From an uncultured Parabacteroides sp. (GTDB lineage: Bacteria; Bacteroidota; Bacteroidia; Bacteroidales; Tannerellaceae): a stretch of 64,000 bases of DNA. The first letter of the stretch is position 1. Every line of letters starts with the position of its first letter. The notes beneath the pieces are model-generated. The model saw nothing but the letters and a program-made list of their open reading frames with translations, searched no databases and was not told the origin of the DNA. A program made the position numbers and the translations under genes. The stretch covers positions 1 to 64,000 of the forward strand of contig URZO01000014.1 in the NCBI GenBank assembly GCA_900552465.1. The letters are read 5' to 3'. This document shows positions 53,895-62,059 of this stretch, piece by piece.

Positions 53895-55109
53895 ATGTTA
53901 GATATACAGTCTATCCGGAAGGATTTCCCTATCCTGGATCATAAGATATACGATAAACCGCTTATTTACTTCGACAACGGGGCAACGACCCAGAAGCCGC
54001 GCTGTGTGGTGGAGAAGATAGAGAGCGGCTATTATAATGTGAATGCCAATATTCATCGCGGCGTCCATTTCCTGAGCCAGGCGGCTACTGAAGCACACGA
54101 GGAAGCACGCCGGACCGTTCAGCAGTTCCTGAACGCCCGCTCTTCCAACGAGATCATCTTTACGCGTGGGACGACAGAGGCGATCAACCTGATCGCTTCC
54201 AGCTTTACCGACGAATGTATGTCGGCAGGCGACGAGGTGATCGTTTCCGTGATGGAGCACCATTCCAATATCGTCCCCTGGCAGATACAGGCGGCCCGCA
54301 AAGGCATCGCGCTGAAGGTGATTCCGATGAACGAGAAAGGCGAATTATGTATGGATACATTCCGTAGCCTGTTTTCGGAGAGGACGAAGCTGGTTTCCAT
54401 TACGCATGTATCCAATGTGCTCGGTACGGTCAATCCGGTAAAGGAGATCGTAGAAGAAGCGCACAACCACGATGTTCCGGTGTTGATCGACGGTGCACAG
54501 GCCGTTCCTCATCTGAAGGTGGACGTGCAGGACCTGGATGCCGAGTTTTATGTCTTTTCCGGTCATAAGATATACGGCCCGACCGGTATCGGTGTCCTGT
54601 ATGGCAAGGAAGAATGGCTGGACAAACTGCCGCCCTATCAGGGAGGAGGGGAGATGATTGCTTCCGTCTCCTTCGAGAAGACGACTTTCAATGAGCTGCC
54701 TTTTAAGTTTGAAGCCGGAACGCCGGACTATATCGGCAGTACGGCATTGGCAGAAGCCTTGCGTTATGTCAACCGTCTGGGAATGGAGAATATAGCAGCG
54801 TATGAAGACGAATTGCTCCGTTACGCAACCGAAAAATTGAATGCAATCGACGGAATGCGTATCTTCGGCCAGGCAGCCCATAAAGGGGCGGTGCTCTCTT
54901 TCTTAGTCGGTAATATCCATCATTATGATATGGGCATGTTGCTGGACCGTTTGGGTATTGCAGTCCGCACCGGACACCATTGCGCCCAACCGCTGATGCA
55001 GGATTTAGGGATCGAGGGGACGGTTCGCGCCTCTTTCTCGTTCTACAATACGAAAGAAGAGATTGATGTTTTCGCCGCCGGTATCGAACGGGTGCGTAAG
55101 ATGTTTTAA
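53895..55109 (+). CDS. sufS: Cysteine desulfurase, SufS
   Basis: 404 aa, class V PLP-dependent aminotransferase fold. The PLP lysine is in FSGHKIYGPTGIG (about 216-228). The catalytic Cys lies in RTGHHCAQPL (about 357-366), typical of SufS-type (group II) enzymes. It removes sulfur from cysteine for Fe-S cluster assembly and works with SufE, encoded at 61598-62023 on the opposite strand rather than next to it. Confidence 0.96.
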   Translation: MLDIQSIRKDFPILDHKIYDKPLIYFDNGATTQKPRCVVEKIESGYYNVNANIHRGVHFLSQAATEAHEEARRTVQQFLNARSSNEIIFTRGTTEAINLIASSFTDECMSAGDEVIVSVMEHHSNIVPWQIQAARKGIALKVIPMNEKGELCMDTFRSLFSERTKLVSITHVSNVLGTVNPVKEIVEEAHNHDVPVLIDGAQAVPHLKVDVQDLDAEFYVFSGHKIYGPTGIGVLYGKEEWLDKLPPYQGGGEMIASVSFEKTTFNELPFKFEAGTPDYIGSTALAEALRYVNRLGMENIAAYEDELLRYATEKLNAIDGMRIFGQAAHKGAVLSFLVGNIHHYDMGMLLDRLGIAVRTGHHCAQPLMQDLGIEGTVRASFSFYNTKEEIDVFAAGIERVRKMF

Positions 55110-55125
55110 TAGAGGAATCGTTTTT

Positions 55126-55533
55126 ATGGTCTTGTATTATCTGAAGAAATACCCGGTCTCGCTCACGATTGTCGCAGTCGTGATCTATCTCTCTTTCTTT
55201 AAACCGCCTTCGCTGGAGGTGAGTAAGATTGTGGGAATAGATAAACTTGCACATATCTGCATGTATGCCGGTTTGTCCGGTATGCTGTGGCTCGAGTTTC
55301 TGCGCAATCACCGCAAATACGACGATGTGTTATGGCACGCCTGGATCGGGGCGGTCTTATGTCCGATCCTGATGAGCGGTGCGATCGAACTCCTGCAGGA
55401 ATACTGCACTACATACCGGGGAGGCGACTGGTTCGACTTCCTCGCCAACATTTGCGGTGTCACGCTCGCCACACTGTTTTCCTACTTCGTCCTTCGTCCC
55501 TGGATGATGAAAAGAAAGATCGGAACTCGTTAG
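55126..55533 (+). CDS. VanZ-like membrane protein
   Basis: 135 aa from the ATG at 55126, preceded by an AGAGGAA ribosome binding site; the open frame extends upstream into sufS in another frame. Four hydrophobic segments (about 8-25, 36-55, 64-85, 100-124) and SGAIELLQEY...RGGDWFDFLANICG, the VanZ family signature region. Function is unknown for most members. It lies 16 bp after sufS and is probably co-transcribed. Confidence 0.85.
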   Translation: MVLYYLKKYPVSLTIVAVVIYLSFFKPPSLEVSKIVGIDKLAHICMYAGLSGMLWLEFLRNHRKYDDVLWHAWIGAVLCPILMSGAIELLQEYCTTYRGGDWFDFLANICGVTLATLFSYFVLRPWMMKRKIGTR

Positions 55534-55553
55534 CTTATATCATAAAAGTATGT

Positions 55554-55561
55554 TACATTTG
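55554..55561 (+). promoter_or_regulatory. -7 element for the toxin-antitoxin-like pair
   Basis: TACATTTG (TAnnTTTG), 23 bp before the ATG at 55585. Confidence 0.45.
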
Positions 55562-55584
55562 TATTGTATAAACATGGAGGTTTT

Positions 55585-55842
55585 ATGACTGTATTAGAAT
55601 TACAAAAACGGAAAAGTTGGGCGTTGGAAGTGTTGCAGACTTGCAATAGCGAGGAGGCTGTTTCCTATATGGAAGCCCTTGCCCGTAAACTGATCAGAAT
55701 GGAAAAGCAGGAACTGAAACGTCCGAATTGTTTCACTTTGGAAGAGGTGAAGGAGATGTTGAAGGAAACTAACCGGGATAAAGAAAATGGCATTTTTGTC
55801 TCAGAACAGGAAATGCGTGATTTCTTTCAATCTTTTCGCTAA
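55585..55842 (+). CDS. Small protein, probable antitoxin of a ParE/RelE-type pair
   Basis: 85 aa from the ATG at 55585, chosen because GGAGG (55576-55580) sits just before it. It is charged, helical and rich in Glu/Lys, with no domain I recognise by name. It overlaps the toxin-like gene by one base (TAATG), the coupling usual in toxin-antitoxin operons. The role is inferred from position and size only. Confidence 0.7.
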   Translation: MTVLELQKRKSWALEVLQTCNSEEAVSYMEALARKLIRMEKQELKRPNCFTLEEVKEMLKETNRDKENGIFVSEQEMRDFFQSFR

Positions 55843-56159
55843 TGGAGATTCGGTCGAGTAGGCTTTTTAAGCAACAAGTAGCAGATTTGCTTTATTACTT
55901 GAAAGCAACTTATGGAAGACGTGTAACTCTTCGTGTCAGAGATGAGATTGAAAATAAGATCTTTCTTTTGAAATCATTCCCGGATATGGGTACTGTTGAA
56001 TTACTTTTGGAAAAAGAGCCTCTGAACTATCGTTATCTTGTGATTAAGCATAATAAGATTATTTATACTGTTGAAGATAATTATATTTTTATCCATCTCC
56101 TATGGGATTGTAGACAAGATCCTCAACATTTAATAGATTTGATAAAAGCAGTTGATTAA
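55842..56159 (+). CDS. ParE/RelE-family toxin-like protein
   Basis: 105 aa. The small alpha/beta fold pattern is seen: an N-terminal helix pair ([18 protein letters not shown]...[20 protein letters not shown], about 7-48), then strands [33 protein letters not shown] ending in the usual aromatic/Arg-Asp-P tail. Such toxins cleave ribosome-bound mRNA (RelE) or poison gyrase (ParE); the sequence alone does not settle which. It sits 2 bp ahead of rnhB, so transcription may run on into it. Confidence 0.82.
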   Translation: MEIRSSRLFKQQVADLLYYLKATYGRRVTLRVRDEIENKIFLLKSFPDMGTVELLLEKEPLNYRYLVIKHNKIIYTVEDNYIFIHLLWDCRQDPQHLIDLIKAVD

Positions 56160-56161
56160 CC

Positions 56162-56761
56162 ATGTTATTACCCTACTTAGAAGCAAATCGTATAGAGGCC
56201 GGATGTGATGAGGCCGGTCGTGGATGTCTGGCGGGTTCGGTGTTTGCTGCCGCCGTGATCCTTCCTCCCGATTTTCATAATGAAGAGCTGAATGACAGCA
56301 AGCAGTTGAGTGAGAAGAAACGCTATGCACTCCGTCCTGTTATTGAGCAGGAGGCGATTGCGTGGGCTGTCGGCATTGTTACCCCCGAAGAGATTGACAA
56401 GATCAATATACTGAACGCCTCTTTTCTGGCCATGCACCGGGCAATCGAACAACTGAAGGTCAAGCCCGAACACCTGCTGATCGATGGAAACCGCTTCACG
56501 CCCTATCCCGAGATCCAGCATACGACAGTTGTGAAAGGCGACGGCAAATACCTGAGTATCGCAGCCGCCTCTATCCTGGCAAAAACCTATCGTGACGATT
56601 ATATGGACAGCCTCGACCTGGAATATCCCGCTTACCATTGGAAAGAGAATAAAGGCTATCCGACGAAAGCCCATCGCGAAGCCATCCGGGAATGCGGGAT
56701 TACCCCATACCACCGCAAGACATTTACTTTGTTGCCGGAACAACTGACATTGCAATTCTGA
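56162..56761 (+). CDS. rnhB: Ribonuclease HII
   Basis: 199 aa, full length. [12 protein letters not shown] (about 14-25) gives the first two acidic metal ligands. LLIDGNRF (about 102-109) and AKTYRDDYM (about 141-149) supply the later Asp residues. It removes ribonucleotides misincorporated into DNA and RNA primers. It follows the toxin-like gene by 2 bp. Confidence 0.96.
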   Translation: MLLPYLEANRIEAGCDEAGRGCLAGSVFAAAVILPPDFHNEELNDSKQLSEKKRYALRPVIEQEAIAWAVGIVTPEEIDKINILNASFLAMHRAIEQLKVKPEHLLIDGNRFTPYPEIQHTTVVKGDGKYLSIAAASILAKTYRDDYMDSLDLEYPAYHWKENKGYPTKAHREAIRECGITPYHRKTFTLLPEQLTLQF

Positions 56762-56895
56762 ACCGGAACAGTAATTTAATTCCTCCGGAACAAACCTTTC
56801 AACCGTTCATGTTTCCCGGTATAGGCATTGAATTGTATCCTATAGATAGGATGAAAGGTTCGCGGCCAAACCTTTCACCCTGAAGGGAAAAGTGT

Positions 56896-58059
56896 TCATT
56901 TCTTATATTTTATCAGCATTAGCACCGGGTTCGATTCCTCGTTCAATTCGGCAGCTATCTCTTTCAGCTTGCCTTTCAATTTGCCTTTTTCGTAGGCTTC
57001 CACCAGTTCGTATGCCTCTAATTTCTGCACGAGAGCGATTTCGTCGTTTCCGAATGTGACCTCTGAAACCATCAGGCTACCAGGTTCGGCGTTGGTGAAA
57101 TCCGCATTGTGCATCACATATTCGTAGATTGCATTTTCCTGTTTGTCATACATCAGGTCGGTCCGCTTGTGCCCGGTGTTGGTTCCCCAATCCCATTCGG
57201 CCTTTACGGTTTGCATAAAGCAAGAACCGTCGGTTAGCACGGCCGGGTACAGGAATACTCCCGGTTTCATCGATTCGATCGGGGGAGTCCGGACAATAAG
57301 GGGAGTCATACTGTAGTCTGCCCGAATCGTATATATCGTATCGGATCCATCTTCCATAAGCATCCAACCACCGCTCTGCGGGACAAAGGTCCGGTTACGG
57401 ATTGGCATCACATTATTGCTGCCCGGCAAAAACACCAATGATGTGATTTTCTTTTTGTTGGGGATGGTTATCTCTTTCGTGATACTTCCGTCCTGTTTGG
57501 ATATAACCAAAAACGCATTTGAGTTTTCCTCATCTATATTGTTCGCACGGCAAATCAGGTTATCCCGATCGAAATTATATATATCCATGCTATACCAACC
57601 TTGCTGGTGCTTGAAACTCCGTTTGAATTTTCCGAACAAGTCATATACAAAGATTTTTCCTGTCCAATGGTCATTGACGAAGATCTCATCGTTGTCTTCA
57701 TCCAAAGTAATTCCCAAAAGGAACTGATATTCCTCGGCACTTTGTCCCAAGCGGTTGATTTTTCTAACTCCCTTGCCGTTTCTGTCAAAGATAAAGATGT
57801 CTCCGTCGGTATTGCGATTCCTGTTTCTGACAATGATGACTTTCTTGCCGATTGCATGTACCCAACCCATCGTGATAAAATCATCTTTCGTTTCGAGTGG
57901 AATATATTCCACATCCATAAAGTCCTGTAGAACCAGTTCTTTCTTCGGATAGTTTGTTGTGACATCAACGGTGATCAGATCATCTGCTGCTTGCTTGTTT
58001 CCGCTGCATCCCGCCATAGCGAACAGTAGCATGATTAAAATTGAATTTACGTTTTTCAT
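56896..58059 (-). CDS. 6-bladed beta-propeller lipoprotein (paralogue 1)
   Basis: 387 aa. Lipoprotein signal ending at Cys18 (MAGC). After it a near-constant stretch in all three paralogues (LITVDVTTNYPKKELVLQDF, then DVEYIPLET) leads into NHL-like blades (IFIFDRNGKGVRKINRLG; IFVYDLFGKFKRSF). The C-terminal helix LKEIAAELNEESNPVLMLIKYKK also matches the others. Function unknown. It lies 20 bp after paralogue 2 on the same strand, with no separate -7 element seen, so it is probably co-transcribed with it. Confidence 0.88.
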   Translation of the reverse strand: MKNVNSILIMLLFAMAGCSGNKQAADDLITVDVTTNYPKKELVLQDFMDVEYIPLETKDDFITMGWVHAIGKKVIIVRNRNRNTDGDIFIFDRNGKGVRKINRLGQSAEEYQFLLGITLDEDNDEIFVNDHWTGKIFVYDLFGKFKRSFKHQQGWYSMDIYNFDRDNLICRANNIDEENSNAFLVISKQDGSITKEITIPNKKKITSLVFLPGSNNVMPIRNRTFVPQSGGWMLMEDGSDTIYTIRADYSMTPLIVRTPPIESMKPGVFLYPAVLTDGSCFMQTVKAEWDWGTNTGHKRTDLMYDKQENAIYEYVMHNADFTNAEPGSLMVSEVTFGNDEIALVQKLEAYELVEAYEKGKLKGKLKEIAAELNEESNPVLMLIKYKK

Positions 58060-58079
58060 ATCTCATGGATTTAAGAAGT

Positions 58080-59240
58080 TTATTTTTGTTTGTGCTTCAT
58101 CAACATGATGACAGGATTGTCGTCTTCGGTCATTTGGGAGGCGATTTCTTTCAGTCGGCCTTTCAGCCACCCTTTCTTGTAATAGTTGACGAGGTCGGGG
58201 GCTTCCAGATATTGCCAAGAGGGAATCTCCCCGTTTATCGGTCTTCGCGAGTTCAGATAGGCCTCTTCCTTGTAGGTGTAATCGCCGTTGTAGGCATGGA
58301 ATCGGTATAATTTTTTGTCCTGTTTGTCGTACATGATTTTAGTGGTCGAAAAGTTTATTTCCTCTTCAATTGAGACCATGAAATAATAGCGGTCGGTAAA
58401 CAGGCTCGGCAGGAGGAAGATTTCCGGGTTCATGCTTTGGATGGAAGGAGTCCGCACGATAAGCGGTTTCAGGGTGTGGTCCGCTGAATACTGATACAGG
58501 GTGTCTGCCGAAAATTCCGCCAAGATATATTCGTCGAGATAGGGGACGATCGGGTGTTGGCTTTGGGGCACATAATATATAGCCCCTCCCTCTACATTTT
58601 TGTCATCGACTTTTACATAGAGGCTTTTCTTTTCTTCAAAAGGAATGGTGATTTCCCGGGTCACGCTGCCGTCCTGTTTGGATAGGAGTATGAACGATTG
58701 CCCGGTCTCCTTTAATAAAGATTGATTATTACAAAGCAAGTTGTCCGAGTCGAAATTGTACATTTGATAAAGAGAGAGATCCAGATCTTTCGGGGTTGAA
58801 AGGACACGCTTGAAGTTCCCCTTCAAGTCGTAGACGTATATCTTTTTTTCGAATCCGCTGTTCACAAACAGTTCGCCTTTCTCGTCGTCCAGAAGAACCC
58901 ATGTGTTGGATACATATTCTTCGACACCCTCCCCCTTTCGGTTTATCTTTCTCAAGGCCTTGCCTTTTCGGTCGAAGAGGAAGATGGTGCCGTCTTGGTT
59001 GAAGTTGGTCGCGACGATAAGGTTCTTGCCGACGCCCCAAAGGCTGCCCATGCAGAGGAAATCGTCCGTCGTCTCCAACGGAATATATTCCACATCCATG
59101 AAATCCTGCAAAATCAGTTCCTTGGTGGGATATTTTTCCGTGACATCCACCGTAATGAGATTTTCTGTCGGTGGTTCACTGTCTCCGCATCCTGCCAATG
59201 CGAACAGGGTGGCGATTAGGAGGCTGTTTACTTTCTTCAT
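58080..59240 (-). CDS. 6-bladed beta-propeller lipoprotein (paralogue 2)
   Basis: 386 aa. Lipoprotein signal ending at Cys18 (LAGC), followed by SEPPTENLITVDVTEKYP, DVEYIPLETTDDF and propeller blades (IFLFDRKGKALRKINRKG; IYVYDLKGNFKRVL). The SIQSMNP segment near 265 is the counterpart of similar segments in the other copies. It has its own -7 element at 59287-59294. Tandem duplication is the simplest origin; the blades have diverged more than the ends. Confidence 0.88.
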   Translation of the reverse strand: MKKVNSLLIATLFALAGCGDSEPPTENLITVDVTEKYPTKELILQDFMDVEYIPLETTDDFLCMGSLWGVGKNLIVATNFNQDGTIFLFDRKGKALRKINRKGEGVEEYVSNTWVLLDDEKGELFVNSGFEKKIYVYDLKGNFKRVLSTPKDLDLSLYQMYNFDSDNLLCNNQSLLKETGQSFILLSKQDGSVTREITIPFEEKKSLYVKVDDKNVEGGAIYYVPQSQHPIVPYLDEYILAEFSADTLYQYSADHTLKPLIVRTPSIQSMNPEIFLLPSLFTDRYYFMVSIEEEINFSTTKIMYDKQDKKLYRFHAYNGDYTYKEEAYLNSRRPINGEIPSWQYLEAPDLVNYYKKGWLKGRLKEIASQMTEDDNPVIMLMKHKQK

Positions 59241-59286
59241 GGCTTTGTAGATTTAAGACGTTGAATAATAAATTACTATTTTTACG

Positions 59287-59294
59287 CAAATCTA
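59287..59294 (-). promoter_or_regulatory. -7 element for propeller paralogues 2 and 1
   Basis: The minus strand reads TAGATTTG followed by CG, 47 bp before the start. The same TAGATTTGCG occurs before paralogue 3, consistent with a duplicated promoter. Confidence 0.5.
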
Positions 59295-59366
59295 CTTTAA
59301 TTAAGTAGACACGTGGCGTTTCTCTGGTTAAACGTTGTTAATGGACGAAAGATTGGGAATGCGGGA

Positions 59367-60527
59367 CTACTTTTGTTTGTACTTGATCAGCATGATTACG
59401 GCATTTGCTTCCTCATCCAATCCGGCGGCAATTTCTTTCAACCGACCTTTCAGTTGGCCTTTCCCGTTGACTTCGATCAGGTCAGCCGCTTCCAAAGACT
59501 GGCAGGTTGCGATTTCTTGATTGACAATGCCATTGAAGTTGAGTCCCAATGATACTTGTTGCTTGTTCGAATAATCGGCATTGTATAAGGTATATTGGAA
59601 TAAGGCGTTTTCCTGTTTATCATATACCAGGTCGGTGCTTGGGAATCCTTTGAACGTTTTGAAGTCCACTTCTTTCTTCATGGACCGCATGAAATAATAG
59701 CGGTCAGTAATGACGGTGGGGAAGAGAAAGATTTGTGTCTCCATCGCATGTATGGAAGGAGTCCGTGCGATCAGGGGGCTTATGTTGCCATCCGGCGAAT
59801 AGCGGTAGACGGTATCGGACGATGTGTTCACAAGTGACCAATCCGTGTGATTGGGGAATGTCAGGTGATATTCCGGTGAGATGACTAATTCATCTTTTGT
59901 CACGATCGGTGTTTCCATTTCTTTGGACGGAATCCGGATTTCACGGGTGATGCTGCCGTCTTGTTTGGAAATAAGGATATGGCATGCCTGCTTGTTCTCT
60001 TCCGGTGTCCAATATTTCTTATAACTGATCAGGTGATCTTTGTCATAATTGAAGAGGTCGTCATAATGACTGGTGTCTGCGTATTTGAAACTTCTCTTAA
60101 AGTTCCCGGACAGGTCGTACACCAATATTTTCCGTGTTCCATTGTCTGCGACAAACATTTCTCCGTTATCTTCATCCAGGGCAATGTAGGTGGCGTATGA
60201 ATACTCTTCACCGCCTTGTCCCATACGATTGATCTTTCTCAAACCTTTGCCGGTCTTCCGGTCAAAGACAAAAATATTCCCGTCATTTTGGTTCGTTACC
60301 AATAAGATATCCTTACCGATCGCTTTCACAACCCCTTTGGTCACAAACTCATCCGTTGTTTCTAACGGTACGTATTCTACATTCATAATATCCTGTAGAA
60401 CCAGTTCTTTTTCCGGATAATTGGCTGTAACGTCTACTGTGATCAGGTCTTCCGCCGCTTGCTTGTCACCGCTGCATCCTGCCAGTGCGAACAGGGTGGC
60501 TATTAAAAGGATGTTTGCTTTCTTCAT
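59367..60527 (-). CDS. 6-bladed beta-propeller lipoprotein (paralogue 3)
   Basis: 386 aa. Lipoprotein signal ending at Cys18 (LAGC), then SGDKQAAEDLITVDVTANYP, NVEYVPLETTDEF and blades (IFVFDRKTGKGLRKINRMG; ILVYDLSGNFKRSF). The C-terminal helix is LKEIAAGLDEEANAVIMLIKYKQK. It is most similar to paralogue 1 in the region after the lipobox (SGNKQAADD versus SGDKQAAED). Function unknown; it is probably anchored in the outer or inner membrane and faces the periplasm or surface. Confidence 0.88.
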   Translation of the reverse strand: MKKANILLIATLFALAGCSGDKQAAEDLITVDVTANYPEKELVLQDIMNVEYVPLETTDEFVTKGVVKAIGKDILLVTNQNDGNIFVFDRKTGKGLRKINRMGQGGEEYSYATYIALDEDNGEMFVADNGTRKILVYDLSGNFKRSFKYADTSHYDDLFNYDKDHLISYKKYWTPEENKQACHILISKQDGSITREIRIPSKEMETPIVTKDELVISPEYHLTFPNHTDWSLVNTSSDTVYRYSPDGNISPLIARTPSIHAMETQIFLFPTVITDRYYFMRSMKKEVDFKTFKGFPSTDLVYDKQENALFQYTLYNADYSNKQQVSLGLNFNGIVNQEIATCQSLEAADLIEVNGKGQLKGRLKEIAAGLDEEANAVIMLIKYKQK

Positions 60528-60562
60528 GGTATTACCAAATTGAATAGATTACGATGTTTTCG

Positions 60563-60570
60563 CAAATCTA
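60563..60570 (-). promoter_or_regulatory. -7 element for propeller paralogue 3
   Basis: The minus strand reads TAGATTTG plus CG, 36 bp before the start and identical to the element before paralogue 2. Confidence 0.5.
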
Positions 60571-60782
60571 TCCAAATAAATAGGATACGAATACTTCGCA
60601 GCGGTTAAATATCATTAATGAACGGAAAGATTCCGAGTGTCAGCTTTTGGAAGTCAATTTGTTCACAAAGAATTTTCTCGGCTCACCCGATAATCATTGG
60701 GACATTATTTGGCAAATATGAACCATAGATGATGATTTAGTATGGTATTTCGTGTTTGTGACATAGCGTCGGGAGTATCTGT

Positions 60783-60872
60783 TTCCCCTCTTGAGAGGGG
60801 ATAAGGGGTGTGTTATTTTTCTGTTTATCAGAGAAAATTCACACACCCCCCTGCCCCCTCTCAAGAGGGGAA
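60783..60872. repeat. Imperfect ~31-bp inverted repeat
   Basis: The left arm 60783-60813 and right arm 60841-60872 share CCCCTCTTGAGAGGGG and a G-rich stretch ending GGTGTGT, with a few mismatches at the centre. Each arm also contains its own short palindrome (CCCCTCTTGAGAGGGG). A 27-nt loop separates the arms. It could form a strong RNA hairpin downstream of or between transcripts. Confidence 0.8.
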
Positions 60873-61016
60873 GGAGTTACCACCGGTCGGTATAAAATAT
60901 TCCGATAAATCATCATTTACAGGTTCAGTTTTTTTTAAAACCGAACCCTCTTTCATTTTTATCTATTCCCTCCGACTTTATTTGATGCTTTTATATAGAA
61001 AAGTGTAATTGAACCT

Positions 61017-61536
61017 CCACCTAACACCTTTTGTGGTTATTTGTGTTATAATCAATCTATTATCCTGGTTTTAGGTAGGTGTTAGGTGGTGGTAGGTGCC
61101 CTTTTACCGACACCCACCGACATACATATAAATCCCTTATATCTATCCATAAACTAACCTGGAACATACAGTGAACTAAGCCGAAAGTAGTAGTGAACTA
61201 AGTTGTAGCATATCAGATATTAAGAATAGATAGTACTACTTATAGACGACATGTAGTAACTATATGTTGACGATACATGGTAACTACCTATACGCGATAC
61301 ATAGTACTATATATGAAAAGTTCCCTATATCTTACGCAATAGTTTACTGTATGTTTTGACTTAGTTGATAGTAAGAAACGGATTAGTTTCCTACGAAGCG
61401 AAGCGGATAGATGACAGTTTACCGGTCAAGTGTCAGGTGGTGTCGGTAAAAAGGATGACCGACACCACCTAACACCCACCTAACACCCGGTAACATTATT
61501 ATTATCAATGGTATATCTGCAAAAGGTGTTAGGTGG
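61017..61536. repeat. ~520-bp quasi-palindrome built from CCACCTAACACC modules
   Basis: CCACCTAACACCTTTTG (61017-61033) and its exact complement CAAAAGGTGTTAGGTGG (61520-61536) bound the element. Inside, TAGGTGTTAGGTGGTGG...ACCGACACCCACC (about 61073-61118) mirrors GTCAGGTGGTGTCGGT...CACCTAACACCC (about 61431-61489). AACATACAGTGAACTAAG (about 61163-61180) is partly mirrored at about 61342-61366. The CCACCTAACACC motif occurs twice in direct tandem at 61465-61487. Confidence 0.75.
61247..61318 (+). repeat. 24-bp degenerate tandem repeat, three units
   Basis: CGA(C/T)ACATG-type units start at 61247, 61271 and 61295. The first two share ATG(T/G)(A/G)GTAACTA at matching positions, and the third is more diverged (CGATACATAGTACTATATATG). 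It lies near the centre of the 520-bp quasi-palindrome. Confidence 0.6.
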
Positions 61537-61597
61537 TTTGACGTTTTTTCTTAAAAGAAAAAACCTTCACCCGCTACTGTCACATATAAATCAATGT

Positions 61598-62023
61598 TTA
61601 TGCCTGCTCTTTCGTCCGGAAAGCCAGTGCGTACATGCGCATTTGTTTGACCATGGCGACCAGGCCGTTCGAGCGGGTGGGGCTGAGATGCTCTTTGAGG
61701 CCGATCTTTTCGATGAAATAGAGGTCGGCATCCAGTATTTCCTGCGGAGTATGGCCGGAAATAATGTTGATCAGCAGGGAGACGATCCCTTTTACGATCA
61801 CCGCATCGCTCTCGCCTTTAAACAGGATTTTGCCGTCTACGTAATCCGCCTGTAACCAAACGCGGCTCTGGCAACCTTCTATCAGATTGCTCTCGGTTTT
61901 GTGCTTTTCCTCCAAAGGGGGAAGCGAGTTACCGAGGTCTATCAGTAACGCATACTTGTCCATCCAGTCGTCGAAGTCTGAAAACTCTTCGATCACCTGG
62001 TCCTGAAGTTCATTGATACTCAT
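61598..62023 (-). CDS. sufE: SufE family sulfur acceptor protein
   Basis: 141 aa. The SufE core is clear: LIEGCQSRVWLQAD (about 48-61) contains the acceptor Cys52, and ILFKGESDAVIVKGIVSLLINIISG (about 67-91) is the conserved helical segment. SufE takes persulfide sulfur from SufS (53895-55109) and passes it to the SUF scaffold. It follows the M28 gene by 36 bp on the same strand. Confidence 0.94.
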   Translation of the reverse strand: MSINELQDQVIEEFSDFDDWMDKYALLIDLGNSLPPLEEKHKTESNLIEGCQSRVWLQADYVDGKILFKGESDAVIVKGIVSLLINIISGHTPQEILDADLYFIEKIGLKEHLSPTRSNGLVAMVKQMRMYALAFRTKEQA

Positions 62024-62059
62024 CTTCTTATCTAATTTTCAATTTTCAATTCTCAATTT

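Larger units (their letters stand above)
60571..61597. other. Long non-coding region rich in inverted repeats
   Basis: About 1.03 kb with no supportable gene on either strand; a 66-codon frame at 60808-61008 only translates the CCCCTC inverted repeat. It holds an imperfect 31-bp inverted repeat (60783-60872) and a ~520-bp quasi-palindrome (61017-61536) with a 24-bp tandem repeat inside. Confidence 0.75.

Noticed and set aside
60808..61008. 66-codon open frame upstream of the propeller operon
   Set aside because: Its first half translates the CCCCTC inverted repeat and it has no ribosome binding site or homology.
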